From NCBI RefSeq assembly GCF_019249725.2, contig NZ_CP137559.1, positions 3,041,001-3,105,000 of the forward strand: a stretch of DNA of 64,000 nucleotides, in the 5' to 3' direction. The DNA is from Segatella hominis (GTDB lineage Bacteria > Bacteroidota > Bacteroidia > Bacteroidales > Bacteroidaceae). Made by a program: the position numbers and the translations under genes. Shown here piece after piece: positions 16,377 through 24,408 of this stretch (position 1 is its first letter; every line of letters begins with the position of its first letter). The notes below the pieces were generated by a model, which saw nothing but the letters and a program-made list of their open reading frames with translations, was not told the DNA's origin and did no database searches.

Positions 16377-17615
16377 TTATTTGAAAATCAGGGTGATGAG
16401 TCTGTTTTTGTCGAAAAGTTCCCTTGCCACGTCTTGAATCTGTTGGCTGGTGATGGCTTCCACCTGTTCGTAGAGGCAATCAACGTTTTTCTCCCAACCA
16501 TAGTGGAGGAAACTCTTACCGAAATCGAGGGCGAAGTTCTCACGGTTGTCGCAGGCAACGCCAATCTGACCCTTAATCTGCTTTTTGGCAGCTTTCAGTT
16601 GGGAGTCGGAGAGCGGTTTCTCCATCATCCGGTCCAGTTCTTTGCGCACCAGTCGCAGGCAGCGCTTGATGTCGTGTTCATCGCAACCGAAGTAGATGCT
16701 CCAGGTTCCCGTATCTCCGTAGGCCACCATTGTGCTTTCCACGGTATAGACCAGTCCGTTGTGCTCTCTCAAGGCGAGATTGAGTTTAGCGTTCATGCCC
16801 GGTCCGCCGAGGATATTGTTGAGCAGATAGAGTGGCATTCGTCGGTCGTCGTTCACATCGTAGGCTCTTGTTCCTATCATCACATGCGCCTGATGGGTAT
16901 TCTTCTGCATCACAATCGTCTGCCCGGCAATCTCTTCCCCCACAGATGGATAATTTTTAGGGAGAATTCCTGCAGCAAGCTTGCCCGAATCATCATCTGC
17001 GAGTGCCCTCCCGACAAGCTTCACCAGCTTCTTGAAGTCAATATCCCCGTAGGCGAAGAATATCGCATTGTCGGGGCGATAGAGCTTGCGGGTGAATCGC
17101 AGCGCATCCTCAGTAGTGAAGGAGCGAACCTGCTCGGCAGTGCCCAGGATATTATGTCCTAAGGACGAATCCTTGAAGAGGATATTCTCAAACTCATCAT
17201 AGATCAGTTCGGCAGGCGAATCGTTGTAACTCTCAATCTCGTCGCAGATCACCTCCACCTCCTTGTCGATTTCTGCTTGCGGATAGACGGAGTGGAACAC
17301 GATGTCGGAAAGCAGATCTACTGCCCTGGCGATGTGCTCCTTCAGGATGGCAGAATAATATACGGTGCCCTCCTTGTTGGTGTAGGCATTGAGGTCGCCG
17401 CCCACGCTCTCCAGACAGTTGAGAATGTGCCACGCCTTGCGCCGCTCAGTGCCCTTGAAGGTGACGTGCTCGCAGAAATGGGCGAGTCCTTCTTCGCCAG
17501 GTTCCTCATCGCGGGTGCCGGCGTTTATCTGATAACCGCAATATACTACCTTGCTATCGGAAGGCAGATGGATGATGCGGAGTCCGTTGTCGAGTGTATA
17601 TGTATTGTATTTCAT
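16377..17615 (-). CDS. M16 family zinc metallopeptidase
   Basis: This 412-residue protein is a single-unit M16 (insulinase/processing-peptidase) enzyme. The inverted zinc motif HxxEH is His46-Phe-Cys-Glu49-His50 in GLAHFCEHVTFKGT. The downstream EVEVICDEI helix (about residues 118-127) supplies the third zinc ligand. The two halves of the M16 fold are present and length is normal. There is no signal peptide, so it is probably cytoplasmic. A minus-strand TAACTTTG promoter box lies at 17679-17686, and the leader holds repeated ATGTGCAAA sequences. The substrate is unknown. Confidence 0.9.
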   Translation of the reverse strand: MKYNTYTLDNGLRIIHLPSDSKVVYCGYQINAGTRDEEPGEEGLAHFCEHVTFKGTERRKAWHILNCLESVGGDLNAYTNKEGTVYYSAILKEHIARAVDLLSDIVFHSVYPQAEIDKEVEVICDEIESYNDSPAELIYDEFENILFKDSSLGHNILGTAEQVRSFTTEDALRFTRKLYRPDNAIFFAYGDIDFKKLVKLVGRALADDDSGKLAAGILPKNYPSVGEEIAGQTIVMQKNTHQAHVMIGTRAYDVNDDRRMPLYLLNNILGGPGMNAKLNLALREHNGLVYTVESTMVAYGDTGTWSIYFGCDEHDIKRCLRLVRKELDRMMEKPLSDSQLKAAKKQIKGQIGVACDNRENFALDFGKSFLHYGWEKNVDCLYEQVEAITSQQIQDVARELFDKNRLITLIFK

Positions 17616-17621
17616 TTCTAT

Positions 17622-17686
17622 GCAAAATCAATGTACAAAAATCAATGTGCAAAATTCATTGTGCAAATTTCTAATGTGCAAAGTTA
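17622..17686 (-). promoter_or_regulatory. M16 promoter and repeated leader
   Basis: TAACTTTG on the minus strand (17679-17686) is the -7 box. The transcribed leader contains about four copies of ATGTGCAAA-like 13-16 bp units, the last overlapping the promoter box itself. Confidence 0.6.
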
Positions 17687-17726
17687 CATCTAAAATGTAA
17701 TTTATCCAAAAATATCAGCTATTTAT

Positions 17727-17757
17727 TTTGCATTATCGCCAAAAACATTTATCTTTG
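17727..17757 (+). promoter_or_regulatory. Promoter of the PfkB-fprA pair
   Basis: TTTG (17727-17730), a 19-base spacer and TATCTTTG (17750-17757) match the consensus. The leader of about 155 bases includes two copies of ACAAGAATATAGTTTTT just before the start codon (about 17860-17901). Confidence 0.75.
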
Positions 17758-17916
17758 CCTGCAATTAATTCTGCCGGGGAATTTTGGGCGGGAAATGATT
17801 CCAATTCTTCATCGGATAGGAAACTGTTTCCCGGTCAGGAAAGAATCGTTTCCGGTTGGACAAGAATATAGTTTTTTAACAAGAATATAGTTTTTAACAA
17901 GATACAGAAATATACA

Positions 17917-18855
17917 ATGCGCAAGGTTATAGGAATAGGAGAGACCGTTCTGGACATTATCTTCAAGAACGGCAAGCCGATAGAAGCGGTGCCGGGTGGC
18001 TCGTCGTTTAATGCCGTCATTTCTTTGGGGCGTGCGGGCGTGAATACTTCGTTTATCAGCGAGGCAGGCAACGACCGTATCGGCGAGTATGTCATCGAGT
18101 TTTTGAGGGAGAATGGGGTGAATGCCGACAATGTGAGCATCTTCCCTGATTCGAAATCGCCTCTCTCATTAGCTTTCCTCGATGAGAACAACAATGCTGA
18201 CTACATCTTCTACAAGGATCATCCACACGACCAGCTGGAGTTTGCTACTCCCGAAATCAATGCTGGCGACATCGTACTCTTCGGTTCGTTCTTCGCCCTG
18301 AATCCTGTGGTTCGTCCTCAGGTGGCTGGCTTCCTGGAATACGCCAAGAGTCGTGGAGCCATCCTCTATTACGACGTGAATTTCCGTGCTTCTCATCAGA
18401 ACGAAATCATGAAGATTACGCCTAATCTGATAGAGAATTTAGAGATGGCGGATTTCGTGCGCGGCAGTCATGAAGACTTCGGAATCCTCTATAAAAAACC
18501 GGAGGCAGACAAGGTGTATAATGCCGAAATCAGCTTCTACTGCAAGAAGTTCATCTGCACCCAGGGTGCCGACCCGGTGGAGGTGCGTGCTGAGAACGGA
18601 TTTGCCAAGAGTTATCCTTCGGAGAAGATGAAGACGGTGAGCACCATCGGTGCTGGCGACAACTTCAATGCCGGGTTTGTATTCGGACTGATCAAGGATG
18701 GAATCACTCGCGAGGACATCGACCACGGTTTGACCGAGGCGCAATGGGACAGTTTGCTGAAGAGTGCCCAGGAGTTCTCTGCCGAATGCTGCAAGGACAT
18801 CTACAACTATGTTTCCAAGGAATTCGGAGAGCGGTGTAAAAAGGTAAAAAAGTAA
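17917..18855 (+). CDS. PfkB family carbohydrate kinase
   Basis: This 312-residue kinase phosphorylates a sugar or related alcohol with ATP. The N-terminal VIGIGETVLDIIF and VPGGSSFNAVISLGRAG blocks are the PfkB substrate-binding signature. TIGAGDNFNAGFVFGL near residue 245 carries the catalytic aspartate and anion hole (GAGD). Fructokinase- or ribokinase-like activity is likely, but the sugar cannot be named. It is followed by fprA after only 13 bases, so the two share a transcript from the promoter at 17727. No direct functional tie between the two is obvious. Confidence 0.88.
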   Translation: MRKVIGIGETVLDIIFKNGKPIEAVPGGSSFNAVISLGRAGVNTSFISEAGNDRIGEYVIEFLRENGVNADNVSIFPDSKSPLSLAFLDENNNADYIFYKDHPHDQLEFATPEINAGDIVLFGSFFALNPVVRPQVAGFLEYAKSRGAILYYDVNFRASHQNEIMKITPNLIENLEMADFVRGSHEDFGILYKKPEADKVYNAEISFYCKKFICTQGADPVEVRAENGFAKSYPSEKMKTVSTIGAGDNFNAGFVFGLIKDGITREDIDHGLTEAQWDSLLKSAQEFSAECCKDIYNYVSKEFGERCKKVKK

Positions 18856-18868
18856 AAAAACAAATATT

Positions 18869-20056
18869 ATGATTGAGATTACAAACAAAATTTATTATGT
18901 AGGCGTAAACGACCGCAACAAGCATCGTTTTGAGGGCCTCTGGCCTCTGCCTAACGGAGTGAGCTACAACTCTTATATCATCGACGATGAGAAGGTGGCA
19001 CTGGTAGATACTGTAGAGGTGGATTTCTTCACCCAGTTTCTCGAGAATATCCACGAGGTGATTGGCGACCGCGAAATCGATTACCTCATCATCAACCACA
19101 TGGAACCTGACCACAGTGGTTCTATCGCCCTCATCAAGAAATATTATCCTAATATCAAGATCGTGGGCAACAAGAAGACTCTCGGTATGCTGGAAGGCTT
19201 CTATGGCGTTACCGACGATGTGGTAGAGGTGAAGAATGGCGAAACCCTTTCATTGGGCAACCACGAGCTGAGCTTCGTTCTCATCCCTATGGTTCACTGG
19301 CCAGAGACCATGGTAACCCTCGATGCAAAGAACAAGGTGCTCTTCTCAGGTGATGCGTTCGGCTGCTTCGGTGCGCTGAACGGCGGAATCATCGATACGG
19401 AAATCAACTGCGAGACTTTCTGGCTGGAGATGGTTCGCTACTACTCAAACATTGTGGGTAAGTATGGAATCCCTGTTCAGAATGCGTTGAAGAAGTTGGC
19501 TGGCGTGGAGCTGGATTACATCTGCTCAACCCATGGTCCGGTTTGGCACGAGCATATTGAGAAGGTTATCGGCATGTATGATAAGATGTCGAAGTATGAG
19601 ACGGAGCCGGGCCTCGTTATCTGCTACGGCACGATGTATGGCAACACCGAGCGTATGGCCGAAATCATCGCCCGTGCAGCAAGCAAGGCAGGCGTGAAGA
19701 ACATCGTGATGTATAATATCTCGAAGACTCACCACAGTTACATCCTGCGCGACATTTTCCGCTACAAGGGTCTCATCGTGGGTGCTCCAACCTACAATGC
19801 CGGTCTTTATCACGAGATGGAGGTTCTCCTCTCCGAGCTTGCCAATAAGGACGTCAAGAACCACCTTCTTGGCTGGTACGGTTCTCATTGCTGGGCAAGC
19901 AAGGCAGTGGCTAAGATTCAGGAGTGGAACGAAACCAAGCTTCACTATGAGCCAGTAGGCGAGCCAGTGGATATGAAGCAGGCGATTACTCCAGAGGTAA
20001 AGGCGCAGTGCGAGGCGCTGGGTAAGGCAATGGCCGAGAAGCTGTTGGCAGAATAA
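18869..20056 (+). CDS. fprA: FprA family A-type flavoprotein (flavodiiron protein)
   Basis: This 395-residue protein reduces oxygen or nitric oxide to protect an anaerobe. The N-terminal metallo-beta-lactamase domain has diiron ligands in NHMEPDHSGS (His77, Glu79, Asp81, His82), with later ligands in MVHWPETM, SGDAFGCF and STHGPVWH. The C-terminal flavodoxin domain starts near residue 248 with VICYGTMYGNTERMAE, the FMN-binding loop. Length is that of the simple two-domain class A. It ends in a clear terminator. Its place behind a PfkB gene suggests shared expression only. Confidence 0.94.
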   Translation: MIEITNKIYYVGVNDRNKHRFEGLWPLPNGVSYNSYIIDDEKVALVDTVEVDFFTQFLENIHEVIGDREIDYLIINHMEPDHSGSIALIKKYYPNIKIVGNKKTLGMLEGFYGVTDDVVEVKNGETLSLGNHELSFVLIPMVHWPETMVTLDAKNKVLFSGDAFGCFGALNGGIIDTEINCETFWLEMVRYYSNIVGKYGIPVQNALKKLAGVELDYICSTHGPVWHEHIEKVIGMYDKMSKYETEPGLVICYGTMYGNTERMAEIIARAASKAGVKNIVMYNISKTHHSYILRDIFRYKGLIVGAPTYNAGLYHEMEVLLSELANKDVKNHLLGWYGSHCWASKAVAKIQEWNETKLHYEPVGEPVDMKQAITPEVKAQCEALGKAMAEKLLAE

Positions 20057-20070
20057 AATCAGAATCTATT

Positions 20071-20095
20071 GGGCACGAGCAATCGTGCCCTTTTT
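20071..20095 (+). terminator. Rho-independent terminator of fprA
   Basis: GGGCACGA and TCGTGCCC form a perfect stem around GCAA, followed by five T, 15 bases after the stop. Confidence 0.93.
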
Positions 20096-20126
20096 ATGTT
20101 TCTAAAGAGTTAAATCGATGGAAAAG

Positions 20127-20158
20127 TTTGGCGTTATCAAGTAAAAAGCGTATATTTG
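20127..20158 (+). promoter_or_regulatory. Promoter of the truncated ATPase remnant
   Basis: TTTG (20127-20130), a 20-base spacer and TATATTTG (20151-20158) form a consensus promoter still intact in front of a broken gene. Confidence 0.7.
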
Positions 20159-20200
20159 TGACAGAAAATCGTGTCTTGACACAAAAAAACGTCATAAACT

Positions 20201-20371
20201 ATGTATTTTGAACGTAAAGCATACTTGAAAAAGCTCATCTCGGCAGAAGGCAATGGAATGATAAAGATTATCACCGGTATTCGCCGTTTTCCTCTTGGGG
20301 AAGAGTTAGATTGTCTTGAAGAAAATGTCAAGGGCGGAAGAACAACTGGGGTTAACAGAGTTAACAGTTAA
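20201..20371 (+). pseudogene. Remnant of an AAA ATPase gene (N-terminal fragment)
   Basis: The frame starts MYFERKAYLKKLISAEGNGM and continues IKIITGIRRF, which is the usual beginning of the large AAA_14/DUF4143-type ATPases just before their Walker A motif (GIRRCGKS in relatives). Here the sequence leaves the family exactly at the P-loop and runs 27 more residues into a heptamer-bearing terminator hairpin, stopping at 20371. All of the catalytic part is missing. The promoter is intact, so a 56-residue peptide might still be made. I read it as a gene deleted from the P-loop onward. Confidence 0.7.
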
Positions 20372-20387
20372 CAGTTGTTTTTCCGCT
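20333..20387. terminator. Heptamer-containing terminator hairpin
   Basis: GCGGAA/TTCCGC and AACAACTG/CAGTTGTT form a two-part stem, with family A heptamers (20351-20377) filling loop and arm. Nearly the same hairpin occurs at 24261-24317 and a shorter one at 31308-31345. Confidence 0.75.
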
Positions 20388-20414
20388 CTTTCTTCATCTA
20401 TTCCATAGAGGGTT

Positions 20415-20948
20415 CTATCCCTCGCAGAGCTTTGTCAATTCTTCCAGGTTATCCGCCACTTCAATCACATCTCGCCAATCGCCACGAATCATGCTTTTCT
20501 CTGCCAAATCGTCCAGCAGGGCGATGGTGGAGTTCCAGAAGCCCTTCATGTTGTAGAGAATCACCATCTTGTGATGGTAGCCGATGGTGTGGGCGGCGGC
20601 GATGGTGAAGATTTCATCCAGGGTGCCGACGCCGCCAGGAAGGGCTACGAAGAGGTCGCTCTGGGCAAGCATCAGGTCCTTGCGGTCGCTGAGATTATCA
20701 CACGGAATCTCGATGTCGAGGTCAGGGAAGGTTCTGCCGCCTCTTTCTACAAGCGTAGGAACCACGCCGATGGTTCTGCCGCCATGCGCCTTCACCGCCT
20801 TGCCTATGCAATCCATCAGTCCGGAGTTACATCCGCCGAAAACCAGGTCGTGGCCGTTCTCTGCCATCCACTTTCCCATCTCTTCTGTTATCGTGAAGAA
20901 ATCCGGGTCGATATTCTTATTCGCTGAACAAAAAACTGCTATTTTCAT
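20415..20948 (-). CDS. LOG family protein (TIGR00730 Rossmann fold)
   Basis: This 177-residue protein has the two signatures of the LOG/'lysine decarboxylase-like' family: FGGCNSGLMDCIG near residue 38 and LPGGVGTLDEIF near residue 105. Members hydrolyse nucleoside monophosphates, including cytokinin ribotides, to free base and ribose phosphate. In bacteria they are probably nucleotide house-cleaning enzymes. Length is normal and it has no signal peptide. Minus-strand TATCTTTG at 21024-21031 is a probable promoter. Two direct repeats of TTATTTATTGATGT lie in its leader (about 20975-21021). Confidence 0.9.
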   Translation of the reverse strand: MKIAVFCSANKNIDPDFFTITEEMGKWMAENGHDLVFGGCNSGLMDCIGKAVKAHGGRTIGVVPTLVERGGRTFPDLDIEIPCDNLSDRKDLMLAQSDLFVALPGGVGTLDEIFTIAAAHTIGYHHKMVILYNMKGFWNSTIALLDDLAEKSMIRGDWRDVIEVADNLEELTKLCEG

Positions 20949-21111
20949 GTCTTTATCTTCTATGATTATGATGTTTTATCTGTTATTTATTGATGTCTTA
21001 TCCATTATTTATTGATGTTTAGGCAAAGATACGCAAAAATATCGAGATTATTCATCTATTTTTGCGGATAATTTCTTAATTTTGCAAACAATAACTAATC
21101 TGATAAACAAA

Positions 21112-21157
21112 AATAGATTTCTTATAAACAGGACAATAGATTTCTTATAAACAAGAC
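21112..21157. repeat. 23-bp tandem duplication
   Basis: AATAGATTTCTTATAAACA plus RGAC is present twice with one mismatch just before the hydrolase start codon. A TAATTTTG promoter box for that gene lies at 21077-21084. Confidence 0.85.
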
Positions 21158-21163
21158 AAGAGA

Positions 21164-22585
21164 ATGAAAAAGATTATCACATATAGCATCATCGCATTGC
21201 TGCAGGCGTCTGTAGCGTTTGCACAGGTCTCTCAGAAGCCAAAACTTCAGAAGCGGGAGAAGTATGAATGGGAGGGAGAAATTCCTACCTACGTGGAGCA
21301 ACTGAAGAAGGAACTGACCTATCCGATGGCTTGGGGCAACAGTCCTTTCAGAAACTTCAAGAAGTGGAAGAAGGCGGCAAGAGAGAAGGTATTCGAATGC
21401 ATGATGACGCCTCCGAAGGCGGCTGTGGCTTGGGATATGGAAGTGCTCGGCGAGGAACAGAGAGACGGATATAAGGCGCAGAAAATCGCCTTCAATATCA
21501 ACGCCTATTCCCGCATTACGGCTTATCTCCTGATTCCGGATGGAGAAGCAGAGAAGATTTTGAATGCAGAAGCAGGGAAGAACTCGAATGCAGAAGTTGG
21601 ATTGCAGCTTTCTGCCCAGAATAAGAAAGCGGGGAAATTTCCTGCCGTAGTGGCGCTCCACGACCATGGTGCCCATCTCTTTATCGGAAAGGAGAAGATG
21701 ATTCGCCCTTTCTTTACAAAGGAAGAATGGGGAGAAAACAAGGATATTTCTGAAGCAAAAACGGAAGCGCAGAATGAAAGAAAAGAAGCGCTGGGAGAAA
21801 GAAAGGGAGAGCTGAAAGAAAACAAGGAAGAATCAACTGCAAATATAAAGGAAGAAAACGAGAGACGGAAGAAGCAGGCGCTCTGTCAGGAGATTTTGGA
21901 TGATGCAGATGCTTGGGTCAATCAGCTTTATGATGGTCAGTATGTGGGCGATTACCTGGCGAAGCACGGTTATGTGGTGCTCTCGATTGATGCGCCGATG
22001 TGGGGCGAACGAGGACGAAAGGAGGGCGTGGATAGAAATAAATACGATCTCATCGCCGGCAATATGATGATGTTGGGTAGAGACCTCTCTGCCTTCATGA
22101 CTTACGACGATATGGCCAGTACCGAGTTCCTGACTTCGCTGCCGATGGTGGATGCGAAGCGTATCGGATGCGTGGGCTGTTCGATGGGAGCCTATCGTTC
22201 GTGGATGCTCTCTGCCTTATCGGATAGAATCAGGGTGGGTGCTTCCATCTGCTGGATGATAACCACCGATGCTCAGCTTACCAGACGTTTTGGCAGAAAG
22301 GAGAATGGTGGTTTTGCGAATTGCTTTCCTGGATTGCGCCAGTATCTCGACTATCCTCACATCGCCTCCCTCGCCTGTCCGAAACCGATGCTCTTCATCA
22401 GCGGCACAAAAGATAAGCTTTTCCCAGTGCCCGGCGTAAAGGATGCTTTCGCCGAAATGCACAAGGTTTGGAAGAGTCAGGGGGCTGATAATCTGCTGGA
22501 TACGGAGCTTTGGGACATTCCTCATTCCTGCGGACTGAAGGCGCAGGAGAAAATGCTGGAGTTTCTGGATAAGAATCTGAAATAG
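21164..22585 (+). CDS. Secreted alpha/beta hydrolase (dienelactone hydrolase/acetyl esterase-like)
   Basis: This 473-residue protein has a signal peptide (MKKIITYSIIALLQASVAFA) and an alpha/beta-hydrolase fold. The nucleophile elbow is GCSMGAYRSW, the acid probably lies in SGTKDKLFPV, and the histidine is in DIPHSCG. FPAVVALHDHGAH provides the oxyanion region. Two charged, repetitive insertions (about residues 125-150 and 190-240, rich in Glu, Lys and Ala) separate core elements and look like expanded linkers. Such enzymes often remove acetyl groups from glycans, but the substrate is not shown. A long hairpin begins 8 bases after the stop. Confidence 0.82.
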   Translation: MKKIITYSIIALLQASVAFAQVSQKPKLQKREKYEWEGEIPTYVEQLKKELTYPMAWGNSPFRNFKKWKKAAREKVFECMMTPPKAAVAWDMEVLGEEQRDGYKAQKIAFNINAYSRITAYLLIPDGEAEKILNAEAGKNSNAEVGLQLSAQNKKAGKFPAVVALHDHGAHLFIGKEKMIRPFFTKEEWGENKDISEAKTEAQNERKEALGERKGELKENKEESTANIKEENERRKKQALCQEILDDADAWVNQLYDGQYVGDYLAKHGYVVLSIDAPMWGERGRKEGVDRNKYDLIAGNMMMLGRDLSAFMTYDDMASTEFLTSLPMVDAKRIGCVGCSMGAYRSWMLSALSDRIRVGASICWMITTDAQLTRRFGRKENGGFANCFPGLRQYLDYPHIASLACPKPMLFISGTKDKLFPVPGVKDAFAEMHKVWKSQGADNLLDTELWDIPHSCGLKAQEKMLEFLDKNLK

Positions 22586-22592
22586 GGAAAAT

Positions 22593-22648
22593 ATCAAAAG
22601 TCTACTACGCTAACCCCTTAAAAAATGCCGTTAGCGTAGTAAACTTTT
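22593..22648. repeat. 56-bp palindromic repeat, copy 1
   Basis: AAAAGT-C-TACTACGCTAAC, a 15-base loop, then GTTAGCGTAGTA-A-ACTTTT form an 18-bp hairpin with one mismatch. A near-identical copy at 24333 has the terminal T-A pair changed to C-G, so pairing is preserved. It may act as terminator for the hydrolase gene. Confidence 0.85.
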
Positions 22649-22717
22649 GCGTTTTTGCTTGTGTTCCCCGAGAAAAAGTTGTATATTTGCACCCAACAAA
22701 ATATAAAGTTTGCAAGT

Positions 22718-24166
22718 ATGGCTACTATTAATGGAATTATAGGAAGACAGCGTGAGATGGCTCTGTTGCAGGAAATTTACGAATCTCCTAGGGCGGAGTT
22801 CGTGGCTGTTTATGGCAGAAGACGTATCGGTAAGACCTATCTTATCGATAAGTTCTTTGGCGATAAGTACGACTTTTATATGACGGGTATCTATGAGGGT
22901 ACCCGTAAGGAGCAGTTGGCAAACTTTGTCCATCAGCTGGAATTTTATTCTCATAAGGAGCAGAAAACTCCCAAAGACTGGATGGAGGCTCTGTTTATGC
23001 TTCGCAAGTATCTGGAGACATTAAAAAAGGAAAAACCAGTGCTCTTGTTCTTTGATGAAATGCCTTGGCTTGACACCCGTTATTCTCGCTTTCTCAAGGC
23101 TTTCGAATTGTTTTGGAACGAGTGGGCTTCGAAGCAGGACAATCTGAAACTGATAGTTTGTGGTTCGGCAACCACCTGGATGACGAATACTTTGCTGGGC
23201 AATAAGGGCGGATTGCACAATCGTGTGACTCGTTCCATCTATCTCCGTCCCTTCAATCTGGCAGAGACGGAGGAGTTCCTGGTTTCAAGAGGATTCTCAA
23301 TGGAGCGCTTCCAGATAGCCGAGTTGTATATGGCGATAGGTGGAACACCTTTTTATCTCAATATGCTGAATCGTTCGCTGAGCGTGGCTCAGAATATCGA
23401 TGAACTCTTCTTCTCATCCAGTGCCCCTTTGAGAAGCGAATATGGCTTCCTCTTTAAATCGCTCTTCAAGGAGTCCACGCTCTATAGAAGGGTGGTGGAG
23501 ACTTTGACTAAGAAACTGAAGGGAATGACTCGACCTGAGTTGATAGAGGAGCTGAAGGTGGAGGATTCTGGATATGTATCTACCGTGCTCTCCGACTTAT
23601 GCAACTGCGATTTCATCCGCAAGTATTCGGCTTTTGGAAAGACGGATAGGGATTTTATGTATCAATTGACCGACCTGTATTCGCTCTTCTATCTGAAGTA
23701 TGTGAAGAACTATCATGGTGAAGACGAGCATTATTGGAGCCATCGGCAGATGGATATTTCCAGTTGGGAGGGCTATGCTTTCGAGCAGGTTTGTCTGCAT
23801 CATATTCCTCAAATCAAGAGGAAGTTGGGAATTGGTGGCATTCTGTCGAATATCTGCACGTGGTCGTGCCGTGCTTTTACGGATGCAGAGGGCAATAAGC
23901 AACTAGGAGCACAGATAGATTTGATAATAGATAGGGGAGACAAGACCATCAATCTCTGTGAGATGAAGTTCGTGAATCATCCTTATTCCATCACTCCCGA
24001 TTATGCGGCTTGGTTGATCAAGCGCAGGGAATTGTTTAAGCAAGCGACAGGTACGAAGAAGACTCTCCATCTTTCGATGATAACTTCGTATGGAGTGGAG
24101 CATAATGCTGGTTGGCAAAACATTCAGAACGAGGTGGTACTGGATGATTTATTCAAAGTAGAATAA
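22718..24166 (+). CDS. Archaeal-type ATPase with C-terminal DUF234/nuclease-like domain
   Basis: This 482-residue protein has Walker A in VYGRRRIGKTYLID and Walker B in VLLFFDEMPWLD. A winged-helix segment (about residues 270-310) comes next, then a C-terminal DUF234-type domain. In it GAQIDLIIDR...INLCEMKF gives the D-x(n)-E-x-K pattern of PD-(D/E)XK nucleases. I chose the ATG at 22718 because the family starts near GIIGRQREM and a TATATTTG box lies at 22682-22689. Function is unknown; such genes are widespread, often mobile or toxin-like. It is flanked by two copies of a covarying 56-bp palindrome, suggesting transfer as a unit. Confidence 0.85.
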   Translation: MATINGIIGRQREMALLQEIYESPRAEFVAVYGRRRIGKTYLIDKFFGDKYDFYMTGIYEGTRKEQLANFVHQLEFYSHKEQKTPKDWMEALFMLRKYLETLKKEKPVLLFFDEMPWLDTRYSRFLKAFELFWNEWASKQDNLKLIVCGSATTWMTNTLLGNKGGLHNRVTRSIYLRPFNLAETEEFLVSRGFSMERFQIAELYMAIGGTPFYLNMLNRSLSVAQNIDELFFSSSAPLRSEYGFLFKSLFKESTLYRRVVETLTKKLKGMTRPELIEELKVEDSGYVSTVLSDLCNCDFIRKYSAFGKTDRDFMYQLTDLYSLFYLKYVKNYHGEDEHYWSHRQMDISSWEGYAFEQVCLHHIPQIKRKLGIGGILSNICTWSCRAFTDAEGNKQLGAQIDLIIDRGDKTINLCEMKFVNHPYSITPDYAAWLIKRRELFKQATGTKKTLHLSMITSYGVEHNAGWQNIQNEVVLDDLFKVE

Positions 24167-24260
24167 CATGGGCTTTATGACTATTGTATTTCCTTAGTGC
24201 AAGCAAAATTTAAATTAGTGATTTTGGAATAATTAACCGAGAAATTACTAAATAAAAAAG

Positions 24261-24317
24261 GAGTGGAAGAACAACTGAAGTTAACAGAGTCAACAGTTAA
24301 CAGTTGTTTTTCCGCTC
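24261..24317. terminator. Heptamer-containing terminator hairpin, second copy
   Basis: GAGTGGAA/TTCCGCTC and AACAACTG/CAGTTGTT make a two-part stem with family A heptamers inside, closely like 20333-20387. Confidence 0.7.
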
Positions 24318-24332
24318 TTTCTTCTCTTAAAG

Positions 24333-24388
24333 ATCAAAAGTCCACTACGCTAACCCCTTAAAAAATGCCGTTAGCGTAGTGAACTTTT
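24333..24388. repeat. 56-bp palindromic repeat, copy 2
   Basis: This matches 22593-22648 except for the compensatory C24343-G24381 pair. It lies in the convergent gap after the ATPase and before the next minus-strand gene's stop. Confidence 0.85.
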
Positions 24389-24408
24389 TGAATATACGAA
24401 ATCAATCT

